Below, in pieces: positions 56,201 to 63,560 of a DNA stretch of 64,000 nt (its first letter is position 1; each line of letters begins with the position of its first letter). A program made the position numbers and the translations under genes. Below the pieces are notes generated by a model, which was not told the DNA's origin, ran no database searches, and worked only from the letters and a program-made list of their open reading frames with translations. Source of the DNA: Heliocidaris erythrogramma (taxonomy: Eukaryota; Echinodermata; Echinoidea; Camarodonta; Echinometridae); contig CM046857.1 in assembly GCA_025617745.1 (NCBI GenBank), forward strand, positions 24,211,761 through 24,275,760, in the 5' to 3' direction.

Positions 56201-59179
56201 TTCATTTTAGGCACTTCCGGGGGAGTTCAGGTTAATCATGTGTACACAAGATGGGCTTATGTATAAACAACAATTTCCCATGTTTAACTTAGTTTGGCCA
56301 AAATTTGGACTTGGTTGTTTTTATATTCAGGTCTTCAATTACATTGTATAGTTAAAGTAAATTAATCATAAACGTAGAATTGTCACATAAGCAGAGCTTG
56401 ATGGCGTGGCAATCCTTTACAAAAGATAGGAAATAATATTTTACGAAAAAAAAGAGAAACGAAAAAGGGGGATCAGTTTACTCACTCCAAGGAGAGTTGA
56501 AACCCATATAAATATGTGAGTCTATGTAGTGCCCCAAAATGGTATTTTATTTCATACGCGACTTTGAGAAACGTGCAGCATGTTTTATCCAAGAAATGTA
56601 TTTCAAAGTTCCAGTGCCCATGGGCTTCTGTTTTGTTTATTTGATAATTACTGAATTTCACTTAAAGGGGTTACTAAAATAGAAAATTAATTGCCCATTT
56701 TTCGTAGGAAGGAGTCATCGGGAGCCAAAAAATATCTATCACATTTTTTTATACATTCAGTGGTATTTCATAATCATTTGAAAAGTACATTTTTGCTGAT
56801 TTACAGAGCCATAAGCCCCGCCCCTAAAAAAAACATCAAAGCGACATCGTGATCACGTGATCTGTGACGTACGAAAAGTAAAGGAAAATATTCCACCCAC
56901 CTGTATACCGTGCATGCCCGCAGGCCCAGCCCGGTACAGTGCCGAGCGCGAGTATGATATTCACCGCATCGACCATTTGCATTGCATATTTACGTGTTTA
57001 ATCCTCACAATAACGTTGATTTTGGGACAGTTTCATCAACAATTCCGAATCGGTGTATAGTTGCGAGCTGTAGCAAGACCCCTAAAGATGATGTAAGCCT
57101 ACATTCTTTTCCTAAAGATGAAAATCTACGGAAATTGTGGGTCGCAAAGGTAAAACTCACGCGGGCAGAGTGGCAAGGGTCGGCCAAGTGAGTGGAGTAC
57201 AATCTGCAGTGATCACTTTGCCGAAGATGATTTTGAGAATCCTGGCCTGTATTCCGAATTTGGCATGAAGAAAAGGAGAAGCTAGCTATTCCAATGTTCA
57301 GACTTGGAGTCAAGTCTTCCAATCTGTTTTTCATGATCAACGACATCTCCAGCAGCTGCAGGAGTTTCACCCGTAGACCGAAAATTCTGTCTCTCATTCG
57401 TTTGCTAAGTGAAGAGCTAACGAACGAGAGGCAGAATTTTCGGTCTACTACACCCGTAACTCCAGGGAGATCCAACGCGTTGGAGCTTCACCCACGGTCC
57501 CTTCACCAGGCCCAGTGGCGGCACCTGGGGGGGGGGGGGGGGCATTTGCCCCCCCCCCCCCCCAGTTGCCCCCCCCCCCAATAATTTTCGGAGTGAAAAA
57601 TTTTTTTGTACGCCCTTGCCCCCCAACATTTTCTTTTGCCCCCCCCCCCCCCACTTTAAAAATCCTGGTGCCGCCACTGACCAGGCCCCAGCGCGTATTC
57701 TGCGAGGGGTTCAAACATATACATGTACATGTAATATGGTCGAATTCCCCTTGCCACTTGATCGCGAGCTTCTTTGCCTTCGGAATCTAATATATCATCT
57801 GATAAGTCAGAGTTCGTATCTGCATAGCTCAAAAAAGTCCTCGAACTTGGAATCGCGGTCACTTTTCATCTCTGTATATAAGTTACTCGAATTCAGCCAA
57901 AATCATAAGTCAGTACCAGGGGCTGCGGAACGTCTTGGAAAGTGGAGGGCGTGTATAACCACATTTTTGCACTGCCATAAGTTTGCACGTGTTTACTGAA
58001 AAAAGTGGGGGTCTGCAGCCCCCCCCCCCCTCCCTCGTTTCCGCGGTCCCTGAGTACTACCGTACTATGTAAAGCGAAGTACAAAAAAAAAGCCGTAAGT
58101 GAAGTAAACAAAACAAAAGCGTTCACCAGTCGCTATGTACGAGGGGAACATAATAATAAAGATGTGTAGTACATTGTACAGACGCGTAACACGGTTGTGG
58201 ACGCGTTTAAGACCAATGCAAACTTTCGTTCGGCAAGCTCAGATGGATGAGAACATTGTTCAAAAAAAGTAAAAAAAAACAAAAACAAGAGCTGTATATT
58301 TGGGCAAAGTGTTTGCTAGTCTTGTAGAAAATAATTGATAATGATTAATCACTCCTAATATTATATTGATTGATTTCCTTTTTTTATAAATTATCCGTTG
58401 AACAGAGGGGTCAAATACCCGCATTGTGTATACAATGTTATATGCTGCAGCCTGCAGATCTTGTGTCTCTTACTCTTCATACGTCACTTGGGGGTATGAC
58501 GTTAAAGAAACGGTCCCAAAACACCTACTTTCCACCCTTTTTCGCCAAAACGGGACATAATTTGGACAATCGATTGCCAGATTCGTGATTACAAGACATA
58601 AATACATGGAAACAGCACCCATTTTCTCTCTAATTTAGTCAACGTTTAAACTGCTGAAAGTTCCAGTAAAAAATCGGCACATCTGGGTTATATTTATGGT
58701 AATGGTGTGGATTACTGTAACAGTTCAATGTAATCTTGGGATATTATAAGTATTTTTTACACATTCAACTAATCTGAAATTATGGTATCCTGAATTTTCA
58801 AGACTACAAATGGTGATAGCTGCCAAATATATTTGGTATAAAAGGTATGGTAAGCGAAGAAGAATAATGACATCTAGTTGTCTATCCCGACCCACTCGCA
58901 GCAGCACCATGTGGGAAAATGAGTTGTGCTTTTGTCAGTTTATTATGATTTTGTTTTTGATATGCTGGTCCAAATAACCCACCTGTTTCATTCTCAGTAT
59001 CTTTAATGCTCCGTGTCCCCATTGTTGCTACTATTGATACGATTTACCATCAGGGCATCGGTTTGAGCCACTGAAACTTGGAATGGAAGATGGTCGAATC
59101 GCAGACAGCCAACTCTCTTCAAGCACATGTTTTAATGCAAATCACTGTGTTGACAGGGCAAGACTCAACCAAGTAGCAG
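41163..59179 (+). CDS. secreted multi-discoidin (F5/8 type C) protein, 3'-incomplete
   Basis: Eight exons can be joined without a stop: 41155-41214 (ATG at 41163), 51116-51238, 51704-51912, 53322-53466, 53935-54060, 54588-54793, 54948-55095 and 59054-59179. They code ~378 residues: signal peptide MAIRKLVLAVVLVKMMIA plus ASLQA, then two F5/8 type C domains (three exons each) and the first third of another. Domain motifs are LGMEDGRLTD, then YIQVDL, then VTGVKTQG, then NQWVTTFKLLYS, then FIRIEPVSWANHISMRFELL. This family forms beta-barrels that bind sugars, phospholipids or collagen outside the cell; the ligand here is unknown. Modules begin and end in phase 1, which favours tandem duplication. 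The Cys pair that normally closes the domain is absent. Confidence 0.85.
41215..41818. other. intron 1, left part, no clear feature
   Basis: TTTAAAGGGGAATGAAAGGC at about 41570 resembles TTAA-type element ends, and a possible partner lies near 45740, across the foldback. I see nothing else. Confidence 0.35.
42943..43323. mobile_element. CACACTTAGAA MITE saturated with GGGTGCA/TGCACCC, TA-flanked
   Basis: CACACTTAGAATTAAAGGT at the left and ACCTTTATTTCTAAGTGTG at the right are inverted, with TA outside both. Between them GGGTGCA or TGCACCC (and close variants) occur roughly every 15-25 bp in both orientations. The frames here are by-products of this repetition. Confidence 0.75.
43558..44220. 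repeat. purine-rich simple sequence (GA)n, G run
   Basis: (GA)n lies at 43559-43581. AGAGAGGGAGGGAGGGAGAG-type sequence with a G run near 44034-44043 continues to about 44210. The interval between (43600-43960) has no visible feature. Confidence 0.7.
44301..44955. mobile_element. TTAA-type MITE, 655 bp
   Basis: TTAAAGGGAAATTAACC at the left and the complement of the right end, TTAAAGGACAATTAACC, abut TTAA at 44301-44304 and 44952-44955. It is of the same family as the outer element at 34478-36306, and both carry a GGGGGCTGCCATT block. Confidence 0.7.
45264..46178. other. intron 1, no recognisable feature
   Basis: Apart from the TSD of the foldback at its left edge nothing could be assigned. 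Confidence 0.4.
46179..46369 (+). other. possible cysteine-rich alternative last exon
   Basis: A good acceptor (CTTCCGGCTTTCAG) opens a frame that, in phase 1, would continue the signal-peptide exon. It gives ~63 residues ending CKLSTDGCRTNC, then GHCTVTFICHRS, and a TAG at 46367. An AATAAA lies near 46626. It has five Cys and no domain I recognise. It could be chance, or a short secreted isoform that shares exon 1. Confidence 0.25.
47111..47599. mobile_element. tRNA-like foldback element, copy 2, with flipped middle
   Basis: AATATATACAA flanks it exactly (47100-47110 and 47600-47610). Left arm and ends match copy 1 (26418-26943). The middle segment (about 47280-47405) is in the opposite orientation relative to copy 1, and part of the right arm with the tRNA 5' half is missing. 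Confidence 0.8.
47676..48400 (-). pseudogene. CR1-like LINE, RT thumb and C-terminus
   Basis: NLLALNYIHFKGRKICNEQQ leads after one stop into CTKFLGVHINEKLDW, then LFLPYISYCNILW, then LQKKALRICAGVGYHEHTDP. The C-terminus is of the usual VWNSL type. The palm with the catalytic Asp pair is missing between this part and the finger fragment at 48540. Confidence 0.8.
48540..50175 (-). pseudogene. CR1-like LINE ORF2, endonuclease to RT fingers
   Basis: From the Met near 50175: LLSFLHCNARSLPKN, then IGITETW, an in-frame TAG at about 49907, then RGGGVLVYISN, then VCVVYRPPKTD, then IMGDYNIDLL, then ISHHLPVF (the SDH Asp replaced by His). An in-frame TAA follows near 49270, then the linker GRKPWITKGILQSIKRRN. 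After a frame shift near 48780, GHDEISTSFIKQV and LAKVVPVHKK mark the RT fingers, where the deletion begins. Confidence 0.8.
50201..51115. other. intron 1, right end; no clear feature
   Basis: A purine-rich patch lies at about 50265-50330. Otherwise I see only intron-like sequence ending in the polypyrimidine acceptor of exon 2. Confidence 0.45.
51116..51238 (+). CDS. discoidin gene exon 2: domain 1, first third
   Basis: I chose the acceptor TTTCAATCTTTAAG at 51115 because it gives a phase-1 start, matching exon 1 and the two other module-start exons. The CAG at 51129 would give phase 0. The exon codes ASLQAQLGMEDGRLTDAQ, then SSCYDGNHCTDRARLN, and ends A|GTAAGA in phase 1. Confidence 0.8.
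51704..51912 (+). CDS. discoidin gene exon 3: domain 1, middle
   Basis: It opens after TTGTTCAG and completes the AGA codon. It codes GAWSARNNNQEQYIQVDL, then VTGVKTQGC, then NQWVTTFKLLYSLDG, the core strands of the barrel. It ends GAC|GTGAGT in phase 0. Confidence 0.9.
51996..53020. mobile_element. PIF/Harbinger-like element in intron 3
   Basis: GGGGTCGTTTCATCA at the left and TGATGAAACGACCCC at the right are exact inverted ends. CTG follows at 53021-53023 and CGG precedes at 51993-51995, a CTG target with one change. The uninterrupted sequence at 12083-12100 (GGCAACCTGAAAGC) shows the empty site. Subterminal GACAAG and GCGACA words resemble those of 42397-45231. Confidence 0.75.
53021..53200. 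repeat. fragment related to the element at 12001-12615
   Basis: CTGAAAGCTTGCC, then GACATAGC, then GTATGCAAACT with GATTCCAAG match 12090-12170. The left part of this copy ends at 51992, just before the Harbinger-like insertion. Confidence 0.6.
53322..53466 (+). CDS. discoidin gene exon 4: domain 1, last third
   Basis: After TTTTCCCCCAG it codes IFNGNTDRDTIVTNDFS, then ARFIRIEPVSWANHISMRFE, then LLGSVTS. The usual terminal Cys (LLGC) is Ser here. It ends A|GTAGGT in phase 1, the same phase as exon 7. Confidence 0.85.
53935..54060 (+). CDS. discoidin gene exon 5: domain 2, first third
   Basis: It follows a C-rich tract and ATAAACAG. It codes IEGPQKDLGMKKGQIPDSA, then TASSEYDANHGAERSRLD. The two Cys seen in the matching loop of domains 1 and 3 are absent. 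It ends A|GTAAGT in phase 1. Confidence 0.85.
54588..54793 (+). CDS. discoidin gene exon 6: domain 2, middle
   Basis: It codes SGPRKGAWSALTNNANQWLQ, then VDLNSFYIITGVITQG, then NQWVTAFKVAYSDDGINW. Acceptor ACAATAACAG; donor AAG|GTATAG in phase 0. Confidence 0.9.
54948..55095 (+). CDS. discoidin gene exon 7: domain 2, last third
   Basis: It codes AFTGNTDRNSKVTTVFTRPI, then GRFLRIHPTAWNGHISMRLE, then ILGKGAVA. Acceptor TTCTTCAATAG; donor A|GTAAGT in phase 1. No terminal Cys. Confidence 0.9.
55096..56800. other. intron 7, left part; GT/CA microsatellites
   Basis: (GT)n-rich sequence at about 55589-55628 and CA-rich sequence at 55660-55710 are the only marked features. Confidence 0.5.
57040..57500 (+). 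pseudogene. THAP-domain zinc-finger pseudogene
   Basis: The first frame gives RCIVASCSKTPKDD, then SLHSFPKDENLRKLW, the C-x4-C and FP half of a THAP DNA-binding domain. It stops at 57189. Another frame continues SEWSTICSDHFAEDDFENPG, the second half with the CxxH pair, and stops near 57285. A third frame carries LAIPMFRL, as expected after THAP domains. Two frame breaks within ~250 bp and the intronic position argue for a pseudogene. A ~30-bp inverted repeat (about 57371-57448) follows. It could derive from a host THAP gene or a P-type transposase. Confidence 0.7.
57513..57679. mobile_element. 167-bp hAT MITE with exact 8-bp TSD
   Basis: CAGTGGCGGCACCTGG and the complement of the right end, CAGTGGCGGCACCAGG, are nearly identical inverted ends of hAT type. 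ACCAGGCC flanks both sides (57505-57512 and 57680-57687). The interior is mostly runs of G or C and T. Confidence 0.9.
57690..59053. other. intron 7, right part; no recognisable feature
   Basis: A C run near 58018-58030 is the only conspicuous feature. Confidence 0.45.
59054..59179 (+). CDS. discoidin gene exon 8: domain 3, first third
   Basis: It codes HRFEPLKLGMEDGRIADSQL, then SSTCFNANHCVDRARLNQ. It is 126 bp like exon 5, enters and leaves in phase 1, and ends at G|GTATGT. The next two exons of this domain are not in the remaining 4.8 kb, which is largely DIRS, so the gene continues beyond the window. Confidence 0.85.
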
Positions 59180-59345
59180 GTATGTACAAAACATGATGAA
59201 GATGTCATATTTTAGGTTCAGGTTTGTTTATGGACTAAAAGATATTCCTTATTAAGAAAAATGTCACAATTCTACAAAGACTTGGGGTGGGTTCCAGAAA
59301 TTCAGAAATCAAAGTTCTGGGAAATAACTCAATTTCGGTGTACGT

Positions 59346-59365
59346 AGGTCAAAGGTCACAGGTCA
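59346..59365 (+). promoter_or_regulatory. three AGGTCA half-sites spaced by one base
   Basis: AGGTCA occurs at 59346, 59353 and 59360, each separated by a single base. This is two overlapping DR1 sites as bound by RXR/HNF4-type nuclear receptors. It lies in an intron, so its function is only a possibility, and similar words also occur in animal repeats. Confidence 0.3.
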
Positions 59366-60046
59366 ATAAGGGTTTTAGCCTCATTGCAATATCTCTTGAA
59401 CAATTTGAGCCATTAAACTCAAACTTAATACTAGCATGCATCACCATATTGAGACGAACTGATTTACTGCAATAAATCATATATACCTACCTATCATGCT
59501 AGTCTCTTGACTACGCTAACCCGTTCGAGAACTTAACACAAATGAGTCACAATATTGTGCGCACCCCCGTAATCCTATTTTCTCCCCTTCGCCACTCATG
59601 CGCGGCAACACGCAACGGCCATCTTCCTCTTTCTTGCTCGCCCCCGTCGAGTTAGGATGTCAAGTCACGGCGCTCCTGAAATCAGGTCTTTTCGTATCTT
59701 TTCAGCGCGCTTTTTCGCATCTTAAAAGCACTTTTCTGTACTTATTTTCGTATAAGATTATAGTACTCTTGTGTTTTTATGTCACTCTTGACGATTGCAA
59801 GGGATATTTTTGATTCCTTTCCAGGCAGTTATTTTCCTTTTCACGGCCAGCCCCATGTAGTTATATCTGTGTGTCTTGCTGGTGTTTCCGTTTGACACGA
59901 TCCGTTTTCGGTTCGACGTTTGTTTATACGGTTTTTGTCTGTGGAAATTTGTACGTATCCCCAAATTTTAGGATTTATTATTACCTGCACTCTTTTAAAG
60001 TATTTCATATTTTTGTATACTTTATTGTCTGTTTTATTGCAGCATT

Positions 60047-60943
60047 ATGAGTTCGGAAGAACAAGCTGCTAGGTTGCGGAGACCTGCTTCTTCCGAAGAG
60101 TCGTCTAGCAAGACGACTCGGCCTTTCAGAACTCTCCTGAGTACTTTCGTACATGGGGGACGGAGGAGGGCTGCAGGTAAGTTGCCCAGTGGTGTTTCCC
60201 TGCAGGGTTTGCCAGCCTCGGAGCATGGGGCTTCGGGGTGGGTGGCGTTAGTTGAGCTTGGGACGTCAAGCTCTAGTGGTTTGGATATCATAAATCCAAT
60301 CCCCCGGTCGCTCAGACCAGAAGGGGCGACGTCTGTTTCCCGCACGGTAGCGATGACCTGCATAAATCCGCTAGGGGAGACGCGTGCCACTACTGCAGGG
60401 CAGCTCACGGGCACCGCCCATGTTGGTCTGGGTTCTCAAACCCTAGCCCCCGGCCGATGCCAAGTGGGGGAGCGAGTACTACCCGGGCTGTTGCTTTTGC
60501 CAGCTGATGGGAAGACTCGAGCCAACAGTTATGGGCGTTTTACGGAGTAACAGGTGCGGTCACCTAAGTGCGCGACTACTAGTGCTCTCCTATTGCCGCC
60601 CACGGGCGGAACAATAGCGAGTTCACATACTATTAGTAGTCGGTGGGCGAATACTGGGACCTCGTCCCAGTCTGTCCTCGCACTGGGCGCCTCAAGCGCC
60701 CGGCCCATGGCTGTAGCATCTTCTTGCTCAGCCAGTATGGGTAATTTGTGCGCGACTTCGGGTACATACCCTCAGCGCACTTCTCCCATAGAGGGAGGCG
60801 GGCATCCCTCTGTGGAGGGTTTGATTCGTGTTTCCGAAGCTTTTTCGGAGAACCGCCCGAAATCTGTCAGACGCCCTAAGAAGCGGGTCACGGCTTCGGC
60901 TCCTGTTGAGCCAGCTAAAAAGAAGCCTAAGAAGGGGTTCTAA
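60047..60943 (+). pseudogene. DIRS gag, N-terminal part
   Basis: The frame starts at an ATG soon after a pyrimidine-rich leader and codes a Ser/Gly/Thr-rich protein. An in-frame TAA at 60548 is followed by the same frame to 60943, where it ends in KKRVTASAPVEPAKKKPKKG, a basic tail. GC content is clearly higher than in the surroundings. I assign it to gag because of its position before the recognisable DIRS parts. Confidence 0.55.
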
Positions 60944-60989
60944 AAGAAGCAACGCTTTGCCTGCCTCTTGCCCGTCTGACCGTCTGACC

Positions 60990-61430
60990 CCTCTCAGTCT
61001 GAGATGCTCAGCATGATGCGGGTTTTTGCCCAACGACAGGGTTGGTCCCTCTTACCAGAGAGAAATACCCTCGGAGGAATCTTGCTGCCTGAACCAACGC
61101 GAAGTCGAACCATGCGCGCGGGCTGACTGAAATTCAGGGAGATATTTGGACAACAAAGCAATCGCCTCTACCCAACAAAGGGAGAGCGATTGAGGCTCTG
61201 CCTGCTCCAACAATGTCGGTTCAGAAACCGAAGCTTGAGAAGCCACATCCAAATCTGGTTCCGCTTGCATTGATTGGGACAATGGTCCACGAACAAAAGC
61301 CGAAACAGGCGGACACTCCGATGGACCACTATAAGTCTCCTCACCCGGCGGAGCCCCGATGGCTGCGGGTATAGGAGGCGCGAGAGATCCCGTCTCAGAC
61401 AATGAGGAATCAAGCACAAAAGGCTGGTTA
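60990..61430. other. DIRS gag middle, possibly inverted
   Basis: The plus strand reads SEMLSMMRVFAQRQG for a short way. From about 61050 the longest frame is on the minus strand (61417-61052), Pro/Ser/Glu-rich with SLCWVEAIALLSKYLPEFQ. This could be an inverted piece of gag or a chance frame; I cannot decide. Confidence 0.3.
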
Positions 61431-61445
61431 AGGGCCCAATTTTGA

Positions 61446-62370
61446 TTAAAGTAGAACTTTAATGATTTTAAATATTGGCTTAATACTTATTATTGCATAG
61501 ATGGCATAAATTAAACAAGGTTATCCATTTGAAACATTTGAAGTAATGATTATTATCAATTATAAAACGGTAAAATACAGCCCCCGATATAGCAGCTGAA
61601 GAGCTCCTCGAACGCTGCTGAGATATGTGACGACACACCATGGACCAGTCCTGTCTAAGCAGACGATGTCCCATAACATCTTACACATTTTTCAGAGCCT
61701 ATTTTGTCATCTCCTCTTCACTTATTTCTCTTCCTTCACTAGCGTCAGTCTTAATGTTAGTTTGTTGCCTCACTCTTAACTTCGTGTATGGTATTATTTT
61801 GATGAAAAATGCAGCGTTAAAAAATAAAGGAATCAGTCACTTGTAAACAAAATAAGACGCCATTGTATTTTCAGCTGCTTGCACCGCGGCATGTTCGGCG
61901 TTTCAAGAGGGAACGAATACCATCCTGCTATTATTCGGAGGGCTTTTCAATTTGAAAGTGGGGTTTATTTCATTGATCATTGACCCTTCTCCTGTGTATT
62001 TACAATGAAACGGTTTTAGCTATCAGAATCAGTTTCACTTTCCCTTTATAATGGTGTGAAATAAGGTCATATTTAAATACACCAAACTCTTTATAATTTG
62101 ATAAATAATTGCATTGCAATTACGTTCATTCATTATAGGACGTCGTCTGCTTAAGCAGGATCGATCCCGAGTGTGACGACATCAAAACATCGCTATATTT
62201 CTGGCGAATCCTCATATATTCCAGATGCTGAGAAAAGCTTTTGTGTTGTTTTTATAATCATCAGATACGCAGTTGACATAAAACTTATACGATTGCCATC
62301 TGTAAGCTTCCCAGTTTCTAGTGATACATTAATTGCCATATTTGTGATTTTCTTTGAATAGCTACTTTAA
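61446..62370 (+). mobile_element. TTAA-type element, copy 1, inside DIRS
   Basis: TTAAAGTAGAAC at the left and the complement of the right end, TTAAAGTAGCTATTC, abut TTAA at 61446-61449 and 62367-62370. The same element, inverted and itself interrupted, is at 32151-33900. It contains no protein that I recognise. Confidence 0.75.
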
Positions 62371-62511
62371 GGGTTAAGGCCTTTGCCTTTGGTTCCCAAG
62401 ATCAAGACAGCTTTTTCAAGGCTAAGTCTCTCTCTCTGGAGATTTTAGCGGTGGGTCGGCGTCTGCGTGCGACCAATCCGCTTCTTTTTCCTTTAAGTCT
62501 GAGGATAAGCG

Positions 62512-63051
62512 TTGGAGCAAATGTTGAAGTCAGAGCAGGTATGCGCTTGGCTGCTTTTCAAGGTTTTCTCTCCGACCTCCAGGGCGGAGGGGTTGAATGT
62601 CACTGATGGTGATAAGCTGGTTATTGATGACCTGCTGCACTCTCTTTTTAGTTTGCAGTGGTCACAACTTTCCAGTGCGGCTGCTTTGGTTACGTACCGT
62701 CGCAGGGTTTTGGCCCTCTCTGCCCTCGGGGTTAAGGAGTCTGACATCGCGTCACTTCTCCGGGATGTCCCGTCCCGGGGTCCTTCGCTCTTTGGCGGTC
62801 AATTCGCTACAGATTTTCAGAGGGAGATTGATGCGCGGAAGCAGGTCACTGAGATGACTAAGCAAGCCCGTCGGAGGCCTGTTGCTCCCATTTCGGGACA
62901 ACACAGTCGTGTTTCTGGGGGCCTGTCTGCTGAGTTTCAGCCAGTTCCTTCTCGTGGGAGAGGGGGGCGTGGCAGAGGCTCTTCGAGAGGTACTCGTGGC
63001 TCCCTGCGTAGCAAGGCGACGGCTTCGCACAAAGCTAAGCCTAGTCTTTGA
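62512..63051 (+). pseudogene. DIRS gag, C-terminal part
   Basis: The frame codes SSAAALVTYRRRVLALSALG, then SRGPSLFGGQF, then EIDARKQVTEMTKQARRRP, and ends in an Arg/Gly-rich tail (RGRGGRGRGSSRG). This pattern matches DIRS gag proteins as I recall them. The upstream continuation (62375-62510) is in other frames. Confidence 0.65.
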
Positions 63052-63059
63052 TGGTCTTC

Positions 63060-63204
63060 CCCGAGCGCTTGTTCAATCCGACATGGTAGGTGGCCGACTT
63101 CGTTCTTTTCACCCGGCTTGGGAGGCCATCTCCGGGGACGCATTCGTGCTCTCTGTAGTGCGAGACGGATTCTTCATAGATCTATCCGCCTCGCTCCCCG
63201 GAGG
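63060..63204 (+). pseudogene. DIRS pol, N-terminal fragment
   Basis: VGGRLRSFHPAWEAISGDAF, then VLSVVRDGFFIDL, is the usual start of DIRS pol just before RT. The foldback element splits it at 63205, and the reading resumes after 63560. Confidence 0.65.
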
Positions 63205-63560
63205 CTAAATTTTTTTTCCCACGAACTTTTTGTCCCTGTCCTCCCTGGCGCATGCGCACCTGATCCTTTCCGATCTAAATCAATTTCGCAATCATAGGGT
63301 TTATTCCGTAAGCGATATAATGACGATTGCTCCCAGCGTCTTGCTGTGGCGAGATGCGTTAGCCCTCGGACATTTAACCTGAGGTATGTGGGTTCGACTC
63401 TCAGTTTGGACATTATAAAAATAACGTTTTGTATTTTTATTATTACTAAAAGTAGGATGAAACTTTGAAACCCCATCCAATTCCAAGCATTGGAGGGCTA
63501 TTTCAAAGTTGCGCATGCGTCAAGGACGATAGTGACAAAAAGTTCGTGGGAAAAAAAAGT
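63205..63560. mobile_element. foldback element with an internal tRNA-like segment, in DIRS pol
   Basis: TTTTTTTTCCCACGAACTTT at the left and AAAGTTCGTGGGAAAAAAAA at the right are inverted ends. TCGCTCCCCGGAGG occurs at 63191-63204 and 63561-63574, a direct repeat of up to 14 bp read as TSD. The centre (about 63345-63413) has a tRNA-like arrangement with GATGCGTTAGCC and GTGGGTTCGACTCTC. Confidence 0.7.

Noticed and set aside
57515-57790. Pro-rich frames near 57.5-57.8 kb
   Set aside because: They read through G and C runs of a 167-bp hAT MITE with an exact TSD.
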